From assembly GCA_002529455.1 (NCBI GenBank), contig NYMS01000044.1, forward strand, positions 1 through 64,000: DNA of 64,000 bases, given 5' to 3'. This DNA is from Glycomyces fuscus (GTDB lineage Bacteria; Actinomycetota; Actinomycetes; Streptosporangiales; Streptosporangiaceae). A model generated the notes under the pieces. It did no database searches. It was given only the letters and a program-made list of their open reading frames with translations, and had not been told where the DNA came from. Position 1 is the first letter of the stretch; each line of letters opens with the position of its first letter. Position numbers and translations under genes: made by a program. Below, piece after piece: positions 46,245 through 53,837 of this stretch.

Positions 46245-47002
46245 CGCTGCACGCTCCCGGCCTCGCGCACCGTGGCCAGGGCGTCCTCCAGGGTGAAGGC
46301 GCCCTCGTACAGGGCGGTGCCCATGATGGCGCCCTCCACGCCCAGCGGCGCCAGCGTGGCGATCTGCCGCAGGTCCTCCAGGCTGGAGACGCCGCCGCTG
46401 GCCACCACCGGCTTGTCGGTGCGCTCGCACACGGTGCGCAGCAGGTCCAGGTTGGGACCCTTGAGGGTGCCGTCCTTCTGGACGTCGGTGACGACGTAGC
46501 GGGCGCAGCCCTGCGACTCCAGGCGCTCCAGGGTCTGGAAGAGGTCCCCGCCGTCGCGGGTCCAGCCGCGCGCGGCCAGGGTGGTGCCGCGCACGTCCAG
46601 GCCGATCGCGATCCGGTCGCCGTGCTCGGCGATGATCCTGGCGCACCAGTCGGGGTTCTCCAGGGCGGCGGTGCCGATGTTGACCCGCCTGCACCCGGTG
46701 GACAGGGCGGCGGCCAGCGACTCGTCGTCGCGGATGCCGCCGGACATCTCGACCTTCACGTCGAGGCGTCCGACGATGTCGCGCAGCAGGTCGCGGTTGT
46801 GGCCGCGGCCGAACGCGGCGTCCAGGTCCACCAGGTGGATCCACTCGGCACCGGCGGACTGCCAGGCCAGGGCCGCCTCGAAGGGGTCGCCGTACTGTCC
46901 GCCGGAGCCCGCCTTGCCCTGGACGAGCTGGACGGCCTGTCCGCCCGCCACGTCCACGGCGGGGAGCAGTTCGAGTACGGGGGTGGTGGTCTCGCCGGTC
47001 AT
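46241..47002 (-). CDS. priA: PriA-type HisA/TrpF phosphoribosyl isomerase
   Basis: Isomerises ProFAR in histidine synthesis and, in actinomycetes without trpF, PRA in tryptophan synthesis. The 253-residue barrel has LLPAVDV with Asp17, EWIHLVDLDAAFGRG, GGIRDDESLAAAL, LDVRGTTLAARGWTRDGG with Arg145 and Trp147, and VVTDVQKDGTL. Arg145/Trp147 match Arg143/Trp145 of mycobacterial PriA. The residue matching its Arg19 is Gln25 here (AVQLVQG instead of AVRLVQG). The ATG at 47002 lacks a strong ribosome-binding site. A 272-base gap separates it from hisH, in which I see no gene. Confidence 0.95.
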   Translation of the reverse strand: MTGETTTPVLELLPAVDVAGGQAVQLVQGKAGSGGQYGDPFEAALAWQSAGAEWIHLVDLDAAFGRGHNRDLLRDIVGRLDVKVEMSGGIRDDESLAAALSTGCRRVNIGTAALENPDWCARIIAEHGDRIAIGLDVRGTTLAARGWTRDGGDLFQTLERLESQGCARYVVTDVQKDGTLKGPNLDLLRTVCERTDKPVVASGGVSSLEDLRQIATLAPLGVEGAIMGTALYEGAFTLEDALATVREAGSVQR

Positions 47003-47274
47003 GGAGTCATCTCGTTCTCGTCGGAAGGGTCGGTCAGGGTTTCTTCGGGCGTCCGCGGGGCCCCGGAGGTGACGCGGACGGGTTCGCGGGGGCGGGCGGA
47101 CCCCCGTCGTGGGCACCGCCGTGCCCGCCTCGACCCGGTTCCCGCGCCCCGGGCGCCCGGACGAGGAGGGTCCCGCGCGCGGCGTCCGTCGGGGGCCGCG
47201 GCCCGGCCCGGCGCCGAGCGCCCCCGGCGGGCGGTGGCGGGCGGCGGGCGGGCGGAGCCCCCGACGGACACCGC

Positions 47275-47934
47275 TCAGAGGGTGTCGACCCAGTTGGCCA
47301 GGATGCGGGCGCCCGTGTCCCCGGACTTCTCCGGGTGGAACTGGGTGGCCCACAGCGGCCCGTTCTCGACGGCGGCCACGAACGGCTCGCCGTGCTCGGC
47401 CCAGGTCACGCCGGGCGCGGGGATGCGCTCGTTGGTGGTGGCGAACTCCCACTCGCGCACGGCGTAGGAGTGCACGAAGTAGAAGCGGTCCTCGGGTCCG
47501 ATCCCGGCGAAGAGCCGGGTGTCCTCGGGCGGGCGGACGGTGTTCCAGCCCATGTGCGGAACGACGGGCGCGCGCAGGCGGTCCACCGTGCCGGGCCACT
47601 CGCCGCAGCCCTCGGTGACCTCCTCCCCGCCCCCGGGGCCGGAGTCGGCGCGCTCCACCCCCCTGTCGAAGAGCACCTGCATCCCCACGCAGATGCCCAG
47701 GACCGGGCGTCCCCCGGCCACGCGCCTGCCGATGATCCGGTCGCCTCCCGCGGCCCGGAGGCTGGACATGCAGGCGCTGAACGCGCCCACGCCCGGGACG
47801 ACGAGGCCGTCCGCGTCGAGGGCGGCGTGCGGGTCGGAGGTGACGGTGACGTCGGCTCCGGTGCGCTCCATGGCGCGCTGCGCCGAGCGCAGGTTGCCGG
47901 AGCCGTAGTCGAAGACGACCACTCGTGACGGCAT
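47275..47934 (-). CDS. hisH: imidazole glycerol phosphate synthase glutaminase subunit
   Basis: Class I glutaminase that feeds ammonia to HisF. The 219-residue protein has the nucleophile Cys82 in LGICVGMQVLF (family usually GICLGMQ), the early VVVFDYGSGNLRS, VPGVGAF, and the His-Glu pair in TQFHPEKSGDTG. The ATG at 47934 has GGGGAAGGG about 6 bases upstream. It follows the small membrane protein gene after 17 bases and precedes priA. Confidence 0.97.
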   Translation of the reverse strand: MPSRVVVFDYGSGNLRSAQRAMERTGADVTVTSDPHAALDADGLVVPGVGAFSACMSSLRAAGGDRIIGRRVAGGRPVLGICVGMQVLFDRGVERADSGPGGGEEVTEGCGEWPGTVDRLRAPVVPHMGWNTVRPPEDTRLFAGIGPEDRFYFVHSYAVREWEFATTNERIPAPGVTWAEHGEPFVAAVENGPLWATQFHPEKSGDTGARILANWVDTL

Positions 47935-47951
47935 GGTGCTGCCCTTCCCCT

Positions 47952-48113
47952 TCAGAAGTAGTCCAGGCGCAGTACGCCGGAGGCCAGCGCGAGCACCGTG
48001 CATCCGGCCAGGACGACGGCGAGGAGCCGGTTGGCCCTCCACAGGGCGTAGGCGCCCCCGGCGAGGAAGCCCCCGAGCACGATGAGGGCGACTCCCCACA
48101 GGTAGCCGTCCAT
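47952..48113 (-). CDS. small membrane protein between hisB and hisH
   Basis: A 53-residue protein with two hydrophobic segments: YLWGVALIVLGGFLAGGAYAL, then LLAVVLAGCTVLALASGVL, joined by a basic WRANR turn. The ATG at 48113 directly follows the hisB stop codon with no gap (TAGATG), so its translation should be coupled to hisB. It ends 17 bases before hisH, right ahead of that gene's ribosome-binding site. Placement in the his operon suggests a conserved partner of unknown role. I believe similar small genes occur here in streptomycetes, but I cannot verify it. Confidence 0.75.
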   Translation of the reverse strand: MDGYLWGVALIVLGGFLAGGAYALWRANRLLAVVLAGCTVLALASGVLRLDYF

Positions 48114-48707
48114 CTACAGGGCGCCCTTGGTGGACGGGATGCCGCTGACGCGCGGGTCGTCCTCGGTGGCCGCGCGCAGTGCGCGGGCCAGCGCCTTGAA
48201 CTGGCACTCGACGATGTGGTGGGCGTTGCGGCCGTAGGGCACGCGCACGTGCAGGGCGACGCGGGCCTGGGCCACGAACGACTCCAGGATGTGGCGGGTC
48301 ATGGTGGTGTCGTAGTCGCGGCCGATCACCGGGGCCATGCCCTCGGGCTCGCTGTGCACCAGGTAGGGGCGGCCGGAGACGTCGACGGTGACCTCGGCCA
48401 GGGCCTCGTCCAGGGGCACCTTGGCGTCGGCGAAGCGGCGGATGCCGCGCTTGTCGCCCAGGGCCTCGCGGAAGGCGGCGCCCAGGGCCAGGGCGGTGTC
48501 CTCCATGGTGTGGTGGGAGTCGATGTGCAGGTCGCCCTCGGTGCGCACGGTCAGGTCGAACAGGCCGTGCTTGGCGAGCTGGTCGAGCATGTGGTCGAAG
48601 AAGCCGACGCCGGTGGAGACGTCGGCGACGCCGGTGCCGTCCAGGTTGATCTCGACCAGGACCTTGGTTTCCTTGGTGGTGCGCTCGACGCGTCCGGTGC
48701 GGCTCAT
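48114..48707 (-). CDS. hisB: imidazoleglycerol-phosphate dehydratase
   Basis: Dehydrates imidazole glycerol phosphate in histidine synthesis. It is the 197-residue single-domain enzyme. The two metal-binding signatures are DSHHTMEDTALALG and GRNAHHIVECQFKALARAL; GVGFFDHMLDQLAKHG is also present. The ATG at 48707 overlaps the hisC stop in ATGA. No phosphatase domain is fused. Confidence 0.98.
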   Translation of the reverse strand: MSRTGRVERTTKETKVLVEINLDGTGVADVSTGVGFFDHMLDQLAKHGLFDLTVRTEGDLHIDSHHTMEDTALALGAAFREALGDKRGIRRFADAKVPLDEALAEVTVDVSGRPYLVHSEPEGMAPVIGRDYDTTMTRHILESFVAQARVALHVRVPYGRNAHHIVECQFKALARALRAATEDDPRVSGIPSTKGAL

Positions 48708-49876
48708 GGTGGCGTGACTTCCTCGCTGGTGCGGTTGGTGGCGACGGTTTCGGGGTCGGCCCCGGCTGCGGTTGCGGGGTCGGCGGACACGGCCCGGCGC
48801 CCGGTGGCGCGGAGCAGGGCCCGGCGGAAGGCGGCCATCTCCTCCGGGGTGCCGACGGTGACGCGCAGCCAGCCGGGCGGGCCGACCTCGCGGATGAGGA
48901 CCTGCTGGTCGAGCATGGCCTGCCAGACCGCGGTGCGGTCCTCGAACTCGCCGAACAGGACGAAGTTGGCGTCGGACTCGGCGACCGAGAAGCCCTGTTC
49001 GCGCAGCCAGGAAACCAGGGAGTCGCGTTCGGCGCGCAGGTCGGCGACGGCGGCGAGGAGTTCGTCGGCGTGGTCGAGCGCGGTGAGCGCGACCGTCTGG
49101 GTGACGGCGGACAGGTGGTAGGGCAGGCGGACCAGCTGGAGGGCGTCGACCACGGCCGGGTGGGCGGCCAGGTAGCCCACGCGCGCTCCGGCCAGGGCGA
49201 AGGCCTTGGACATGGTGCGCGAGACGATGAGCCTGGGGTGGTCGGGCAGCAGGCTCAGCGCGCTGGGCGTGCCCTCGCGGCGGAACTCGGCGTAGGCCTC
49301 GTCCACGACCACGACGCCGGGGGCGGCCTCCAGGACGCGTTCGATGTCGGCGATGCCCAGGGCGGTGCCGGTGGGGTTGTTGGGTGAGGTGAGGAAGACG
49401 ACGCTGGGCCGGTGCTCGGCGATGGCGGCCAGCGCGGCGTCCACGTCGACGCGGAAGTCGGCGCCGCGCGGCACGGACACCCATCCGGTGCCGGTGCCCC
49501 GGGAGATGATCGGGTGCATCGAGTAGGACGGCTCGAAGCCCATGGCGACCCGGCCGGGGCCGCCGAAGGCCTGGAGGATCTGCTGGAGGACCTCGTTGGA
49601 GCCGTTGGCCGCCCACACCCGGTCGGCGGTCAGGCCGTGGCCGAGGTAGGCGGCCAGTCCCTCGCGCAGGCGGACCGCGTCCCGGTCGGGGTAGCGGTTG
49701 AGGCCCAGGGCGGTGTCGGCGACCGCCTCGGCCAGGGCCTTGGCCAGCCGCGGCGAGGGCGGGTGCGGGTTCTCGTTGGTGTTGAGCACCACGGGCACGT
49801 CCAGCTGCGGTGCGCCGTAGGGCGATCGGCCGCGCAGGTCGTCGCGCAGGGGCAGGTCGTTCAGGGTGAAGCTCAC
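48704..49876 (-). CDS. hisC: histidinol-phosphate aminotransferase
   Basis: PLP enzyme converting imidazole acetol phosphate to histidinol phosphate. The 390-residue protein has LNTNENPHPPSP, the PLP-lysine motif SRTMSKAFALAGARVGY, the FLTSPNNPTG loop and VVVVDEAYAEF. The last 35 residues (after RATGRR) are an Ala/Thr tail beyond the usual end. The GTG start at 49876 is family-consistent. It lies 111 bases after hisD. Confidence 0.97.
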   Translation of the reverse strand: MSFTLNDLPLRDDLRGRSPYGAPQLDVPVVLNTNENPHPPSPRLAKALAEAVADTALGLNRYPDRDAVRLREGLAAYLGHGLTADRVWAANGSNEVLQQILQAFGGPGRVAMGFEPSYSMHPIISRGTGTGWVSVPRGADFRVDVDAALAAIAEHRPSVVFLTSPNNPTGTALGIADIERVLEAAPGVVVVDEAYAEFRREGTPSALSLLPDHPRLIVSRTMSKAFALAGARVGYLAAHPAVVDALQLVRLPYHLSAVTQTVALTALDHADELLAAVADLRAERDSLVSWLREQGFSVAESDANFVLFGEFEDRTAVWQAMLDQQVLIREVGPPGWLRVTVGTPEEMAAFRRALLRATGRRAVSADPATAAGADPETVATNRTSEEVTPP

Positions 49877-49987
49877 GGTTCCACGCTCATCGTCGGTCGG
49901 ATGCGGGGAGGGGCGTGCGGGTCGCGGCCGGTGCGGCCGCGCGGCCCGCGTGCCCGGAAGTCCCCGCCGGGCGGATGGCCGTCGGGC

Positions 49988-51283
49988 TCAGGCCGGGTCC
50001 GTGCGCGCGGCGACGGCCTCGCCGTGCGCGGGCAGGTCCTCGGCGTTGGCCAGGGCGATGACGTGGTGGGCGACGCCGGCCAGCGCCTCGCGGTCGTAGT
50101 CGACGATGTGCACGCCGCGCAGGAAGGTCTGCACGCTCAGGCCGCCGCTGTGGCAGGCGCAGCCGCCGGTGGGCAGCACGTGGTTGGACCCGGCGGCGTA
50201 GTCGCCGAGGGAGACCGGGGAGAAGTCGCCGACGAAGATCGCGCCCGCGTTGCGCACGCGCGCGGCCCGGGCGGCGGCGTCGGCGGTCATGACCTCCAGG
50301 TGCTCGGCGGCGTAGGCGTTGACGACGGCGAGGCCGTGGTCGAGGTCGTCGACCAGGACGATGCCGGACTGCGGGCCGGACAGGGCCTCGCGGACGCGGT
50401 CGCCGTGCTTGGTGGCGGCCACGCGCGCGGCGAGGCGGTCGGTGACCGCCTCGGCGAGCGCCTCGTCCGGGGTGACCAGGACGGAGGCGGCGACGACGTC
50501 GTGCTCGGCCTGGCTGACCAGGTCGGCGGCGACGTAGTCGGGGTTGGCGGTGGCGTCGGCGAGGATCGCGATCTCGGTGGGACCGGCCTCGGCGTCGATG
50601 CCGATGACGCCCTTGAGCAGGCGCTTGGCCGCGGCCACCCAGATGTTGCCGGGGCCGGTGACCATGTCGGCGCGCTCGCAGGGGCCCGCGCCGTAGGCGA
50701 ACATGGCGACCGCCTGGGCGCCGCCGACGGCGTAGACCTCGTCGACGCCGAGCAGGGCGCAGGCGGCGAGGATGGTCGGGTGCGGCAGTCCGCCGAACTC
50801 GCTCTGGGGCGGTGAGGTGACCGCCAGGGAGCGCACCCCCGCCTCCTGGGCGGGGACGACGTTCATGACGACGCTGGAGGGGTAGACGGCCCGGCCGCCC
50901 GGCACGTAGAGGCCGACGCGGTCGACGGGGATCCACTTCTCGGTGACGGTGCCGCCGGGCACCACACGGGTGGTGTGGTCGGTGCGGCGCTGGTCGCGGT
51001 GGACGAGGCGGGCGCGGCGGATGGACTCCTCCAGCGCGGCGCGCACGGCGGGGTCCAGGTCCGCCAGGGCGGCCTCGATCGCGTCCTTGGGCACGCGGAT
51101 GTCGGTCAGCCGCACACCGTCGAAGCGCTCGGTGAGTTCGACCAGCGCCTCGACCCCGCGATGGCGTACGTCCTCGCACAGGGGGCGTACGCGCTCGGCG
51201 GCGGCCGCCACGTCCAGTTCCGCGCGCGGAAGGGCCTGACGCGGGTCGCCTTGGGTGCCTCGGAGGTCGATTCGACTGATCAC
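49988..51283 (-). CDS. hisD: histidinol dehydrogenase
   Basis: NAD- and zinc-dependent enzyme that oxidises histidinol to histidine in two steps. The 431-residue protein has the signature DMVTGPGNIWVAAAKRLLKG, AGPTEIAILAD, SQAEHD with the catalytic Glu-His pair, and the metal site near HVLPTGGCACHSGGLS. The GTG start (51283) begins ISRIDLRG. First gene of the main his operon, divergent from ferritin. Confidence 0.98.
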   Translation of the reverse strand: MISRIDLRGTQGDPRQALPRAELDVAAAAERVRPLCEDVRHRGVEALVELTERFDGVRLTDIRVPKDAIEAALADLDPAVRAALEESIRRARLVHRDQRRTDHTTRVVPGGTVTEKWIPVDRVGLYVPGGRAVYPSSVVMNVVPAQEAGVRSLAVTSPPQSEFGGLPHPTILAACALLGVDEVYAVGGAQAVAMFAYGAGPCERADMVTGPGNIWVAAAKRLLKGVIGIDAEAGPTEIAILADATANPDYVAADLVSQAEHDVVAASVLVTPDEALAEAVTDRLAARVAATKHGDRVREALSGPQSGIVLVDDLDHGLAVVNAYAAEHLEVMTADAAARAARVRNAGAIFVGDFSPVSLGDYAAGSNHVLPTGGCACHSGGLSVQTFLRGVHIVDYDREALAGVAHHVIALANAEDLPAHGEAVAARTDPA

Positions 51284-51426
51284 GCTCCCAGTCTAGGGGG
51301 CCCGGCCCATTCGGTGGGCGGTGACGTCCGGATGACGGACACCACACGCGCGCCACCGGCGGGTACGCGCCGGTCCGGGAGGCCGCCGACCGTGCGCAAC
51401 AAATACTCACATAAGTGCGGCCTAAG

Positions 51427-51475
51427 TTTGGGACACCTAACCTTATTAACCTTCAGAAAGGCTTGCCTAACAAAT
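51427..51475. promoter_or_regulatory. two candidate IdeR/DtxR iron boxes upstream of ferritin
   Basis: Compared with the IdeR consensus TWAGGTWAGSCTWACCTWA, site 1 (51427-51445) matches about 15 of 19, with a perfect right half CCTAACCTTA. Site 2 (51457-51475) matches about 13 of 19. Centres are 30 bp apart, about three helical turns. They lie 56 bases or more before the ferritin start. Tandem IdeR boxes activate bfrB in mycobacteria, which is the expected logic. Confidence 0.55.
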
Positions 51476-51530
51476 TAAAGATGTGTCCGCCGGTTTCGCG
51501 AAATGCTTTTGTATGCGTTATCGTGTGCCC

Positions 51531-52091
51531 ATGACTTCGAACAAGAGCAGCGATATCGGCCTTTCCAAGTTCCACCGGCTCCTCGTCGACCAGGTGCGGC
51601 ACGAGTTCACGGCCTCCCACCAGTACGTGGCCATCGCCGCCTGGTTCGACGACCACGACCTGCCCCAGTTGGCGCGGGTCTTCTACGAGCAGTCGCTGGA
51701 AGAGCGCGACCACGCGATGATGATCGTGCGTTTCCTGCTGGACAGCGACGTCCCGTTCTCCCTTCCGGGCGTGAACGAGATCGAGACCGATTTCGCCGTG
51801 CCCCGGGACCTGGTCGCCCTGGCCCTGCGCCAGGAGCGCGAGGTGACCGACCAGTTCCACCGCCTGGCCAAGGTCGCCCGAGACGAGGACGACTACACCG
51901 GCGAGCAGTTCCTGCAGTGGTTCATCCAGGAGCAGACCGAGGAGGTCGCCAAGATGTCGACCCTCCTCAACGTGGTGGACCGCGCCAACGGCAACCTGTT
52001 CCACGTGGAGGACTTCGTCGCGCGTGACATGCCCAGCGAGGACGGCGGCAGCCAGGGCGCGCCCGGCACCGCCGGCCCGTCGGTCTCCTGA
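51531..52091 (+). CDS. ferritin (BfrB-like iron storage protein)
   Basis: Non-haem ferritin that oxidises and stores iron in a 24-mer shell. The 186-residue protein is a four-helix bundle with ferroxidase residues in HEFTASHQYVAIAAWF, YEQSLEERDHAMMI and FIQEQTEEVAKM. The C-terminal 20 residues are a Gly/Ser-rich extension. The ATG at 51531 is the family-consistent start. Another ATG at 51513 in frame would add six residues; neither has a good ribosome-binding site, so a leaderless or weakly initiated message is possible. Candidate iron boxes lie upstream. Confidence 0.92.
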   Translation: MTSNKSSDIGLSKFHRLLVDQVRHEFTASHQYVAIAAWFDDHDLPQLARVFYEQSLEERDHAMMIVRFLLDSDVPFSLPGVNEIETDFAVPRDLVALALRQEREVTDQFHRLAKVARDEDDYTGEQFLQWFIQEQTEEVAKMSTLLNVVDRANGNLFHVEDFVARDMPSEDGGSQGAPGTAGPSVS

Positions 52092-52107
52092 ACCGCGCCG
52101 GGACCGC

Positions 52108-52127
52108 CGGCCGCCTCCGGGCGGCCG
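52108..52127 (+). terminator. hairpin after ferritin
   Basis: 8-bp stem CGGCCGCC/GGCGGCCG (52108-52115 with 52120-52127) with a 4-base loop, 17 bases past the ferritin stop. No U-run. Confidence 0.55.
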
Positions 52128-52281
52128 TCTCCGAGGCCCGGGGCACCGGACGCCCGTTCCAGAGGGGGGACGCGGGCTCCGTGCCCCGGGCCGCCCCGCG
52201 TCCGGGCGGCTCCGGGCCGGACGGGGACGCGCCGCCGCTTCCGGCACCAGCGTTCCCGGCACGAGGGGCATACTGGGAACC

Positions 52282-53058
52282 ATGCCCTTGGCCCTGCCGA
52301 TCTTTCCGTTGAACACCGTCCTGTTCCCCGGTATGACCGTTCCCCTGCACGTCTTCGAGCGGCGCTACCGCCGACTGGTCGCGGAGCTGCTCGGGCCCGA
52401 CCCCGTCCGGGGCGAGGAGCTCGGGCGCGGCCGGGGGCCGCTCCGGTTCGGCGTGGTGTGGATCGAACTGGGCCAGGAGGTGGCCTCCGAGTCCGGCCAG
52501 GGCGCGGGAGGGGCCGACACCGGGGCGCCCACCACCGGCGGACCGGGTACCGCGCTGCCCCGGATCAGCGCGACCGGGTGCACCGCCCTGGTGCGCGACG
52601 TGCGCACCTACGAGGACGGCCGCTACGACCTGGTCGTGGAGGGCGGCGCGCGGTTCTCCATCACCGACCTGTCCGAGGTGGACGCCTCCTCTCCGGAGGA
52701 GTACTCGACCGCGTCGGTGTCCTTCCTGCCCGAGCCGACGGGCCCGGACGTGGAGGAGCACGCCGAGCGGGTGCGCGACCTGTTCGGGACCTACTCCCAG
52801 CGCCTGGCGTCGATCGGGATGTCTCCGGACGCCTCGCCCGACCTGCCCAAGGACCCCATCGCGCTGTCCTACTCGGTGGCCGCGGCCGCGGTCCTGGACC
52901 AGGCGGAGAAGCAGCGGCTGCTGGAGGCGGAGGACGCCGCGACCCGGCTGGCCGTGACCGCCCGGTTCCTGCGCCGGGAGAACCGCATCGTGGCCGCTCC
53001 CACGCTGCCCAACCTCCCCGCGGGCCCTTTCCTCAACAACGGCGTGTCGTTCAACTAG
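52282..53058 (+). CDS. LON substrate-binding-domain protein
   Basis: A 258-residue stand-alone protein with the N-terminal LON domain, which in Lon protease helps bind substrates. It starts LALPIFPLNTVLFPGMTVPLHVFERRYR, the clear hallmark. An inserted Gly/Ala-rich loop (residues about 70-90) follows. There is no ATPase or protease domain. The C-terminal half is helical (SYSVAAAAVLDQAEKQRLLE). The ATG at 52282 has GGGAA close upstream. Function of these short proteins is unknown. Confidence 0.9.
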   Translation: MPLALPIFPLNTVLFPGMTVPLHVFERRYRRLVAELLGPDPVRGEELGRGRGPLRFGVVWIELGQEVASESGQGAGGADTGAPTTGGPGTALPRISATGCTALVRDVRTYEDGRYDLVVEGGARFSITDLSEVDASSPEEYSTASVSFLPEPTGPDVEEHAERVRDLFGTYSQRLASIGMSPDASPDLPKDPIALSYSVAAAAVLDQAEKQRLLEAEDAATRLAVTARFLRRENRIVAAPTLPNLPAGPFLNNGVSFN

Positions 53059-53277
53059 GGCGTGCGTCCGGGGCCCCGACCCCCTTTCAGGGCCGAAGGT
53101 CCCGATAACGGTGTCCGGCGGAGGAGGCACCGGCTCTCCCCGCACGTCCCCGCGCGGCCCCGGCCCGCGGTGGCCTAGCCTGCTGTGCGAACCGGTGCGG
53201 CGCGCCCGGGCCCCGACCCGGGCTGTTGTGAGGCACGCACCAGCGCGTTCGCGCGCAGAGAGGGAACCAGGTAACCG

Positions 53278-53763
53278 ATGAGCGCAAAAGCCACTCCCGC
53301 GACCGTGGCCGCCGGGCGGACCAAGACCACGTACACACTGCACCCCTACGAGGTGGACGGCTCCTCCGACGGGCACTCCTACGGCACCGACGCGGCCGAC
53401 GCGCTCGGCGTCCCCCGCGAGCACGTCTTCAAGACCCTGATCGCCGAGGTGGACGGGCAGCTCACCGTCGGGGTGGTGCCCGTCAGCACCACGCTCGACC
53501 TCAAGGCGCTGGCCGCCGCGGTCGGCGGCAAGAGGGCCGCCATGGCCGACCCCGCCCTGGCCGAGAAGGCCACGGGGTACGTGCGCGGCGGGATCAGCCC
53601 CCTGGGCCAGCGCAAGCGGCTGCGCACCGTGATCGACGCGTCGATCACCGGGCTGCCCGCGGTCTACGTCTCGGCCGGGCGGCGGGGCCTGCAGATGGAG
53701 CTCAAGCCCCGGGACCTGATCACGCTCACCGAGGCGGTCACCGCGCCGATCGGCGCCTCCTGA
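53278..53763 (+). CDS. ybaK: Cys-tRNA(Pro)/Cys-tRNA(Cys) deacylase
   Basis: Hydrolyses cysteine mischarged on tRNA(Pro). The 161-residue protein has the YbaK pattern: YTLHPYEVDG, GVPREHVFKTLIAEVDGQL with the conserved Lys-Thr-Leu, VGGKRAAMADP, GYVRGGISPLGQRKRL and the closing SAGRRGLQMELKPRDLI. The ATG at 53278 has GGTAACC close upstream. It stands alone. A different editing specificity within the superfamily is possible. Confidence 0.92.
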   Translation: MSAKATPATVAAGRTKTTYTLHPYEVDGSSDGHSYGTDAADALGVPREHVFKTLIAEVDGQLTVGVVPVSTTLDLKALAAAVGGKRAAMADPALAEKATGYVRGGISPLGQRKRLRTVIDASITGLPAVYVSAGRRGLQMELKPRDLITLTEAVTAPIGAS

Positions 53764-53837
53764 CCCCGGACGGGGGCCGTCTGCGGGGGCGTGCACGGGC
53801 TGTTGCCGGGCCACCTACCCAGGGGTAGTTTCGTGAC

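Noticed and set aside
47003..47274. Frame of 90 codons in the hisH-priA gap
   Set aside because: Composition is that of random high-GC sequence and it lacks a ribosome-binding site. The gap itself is real and unexplained.
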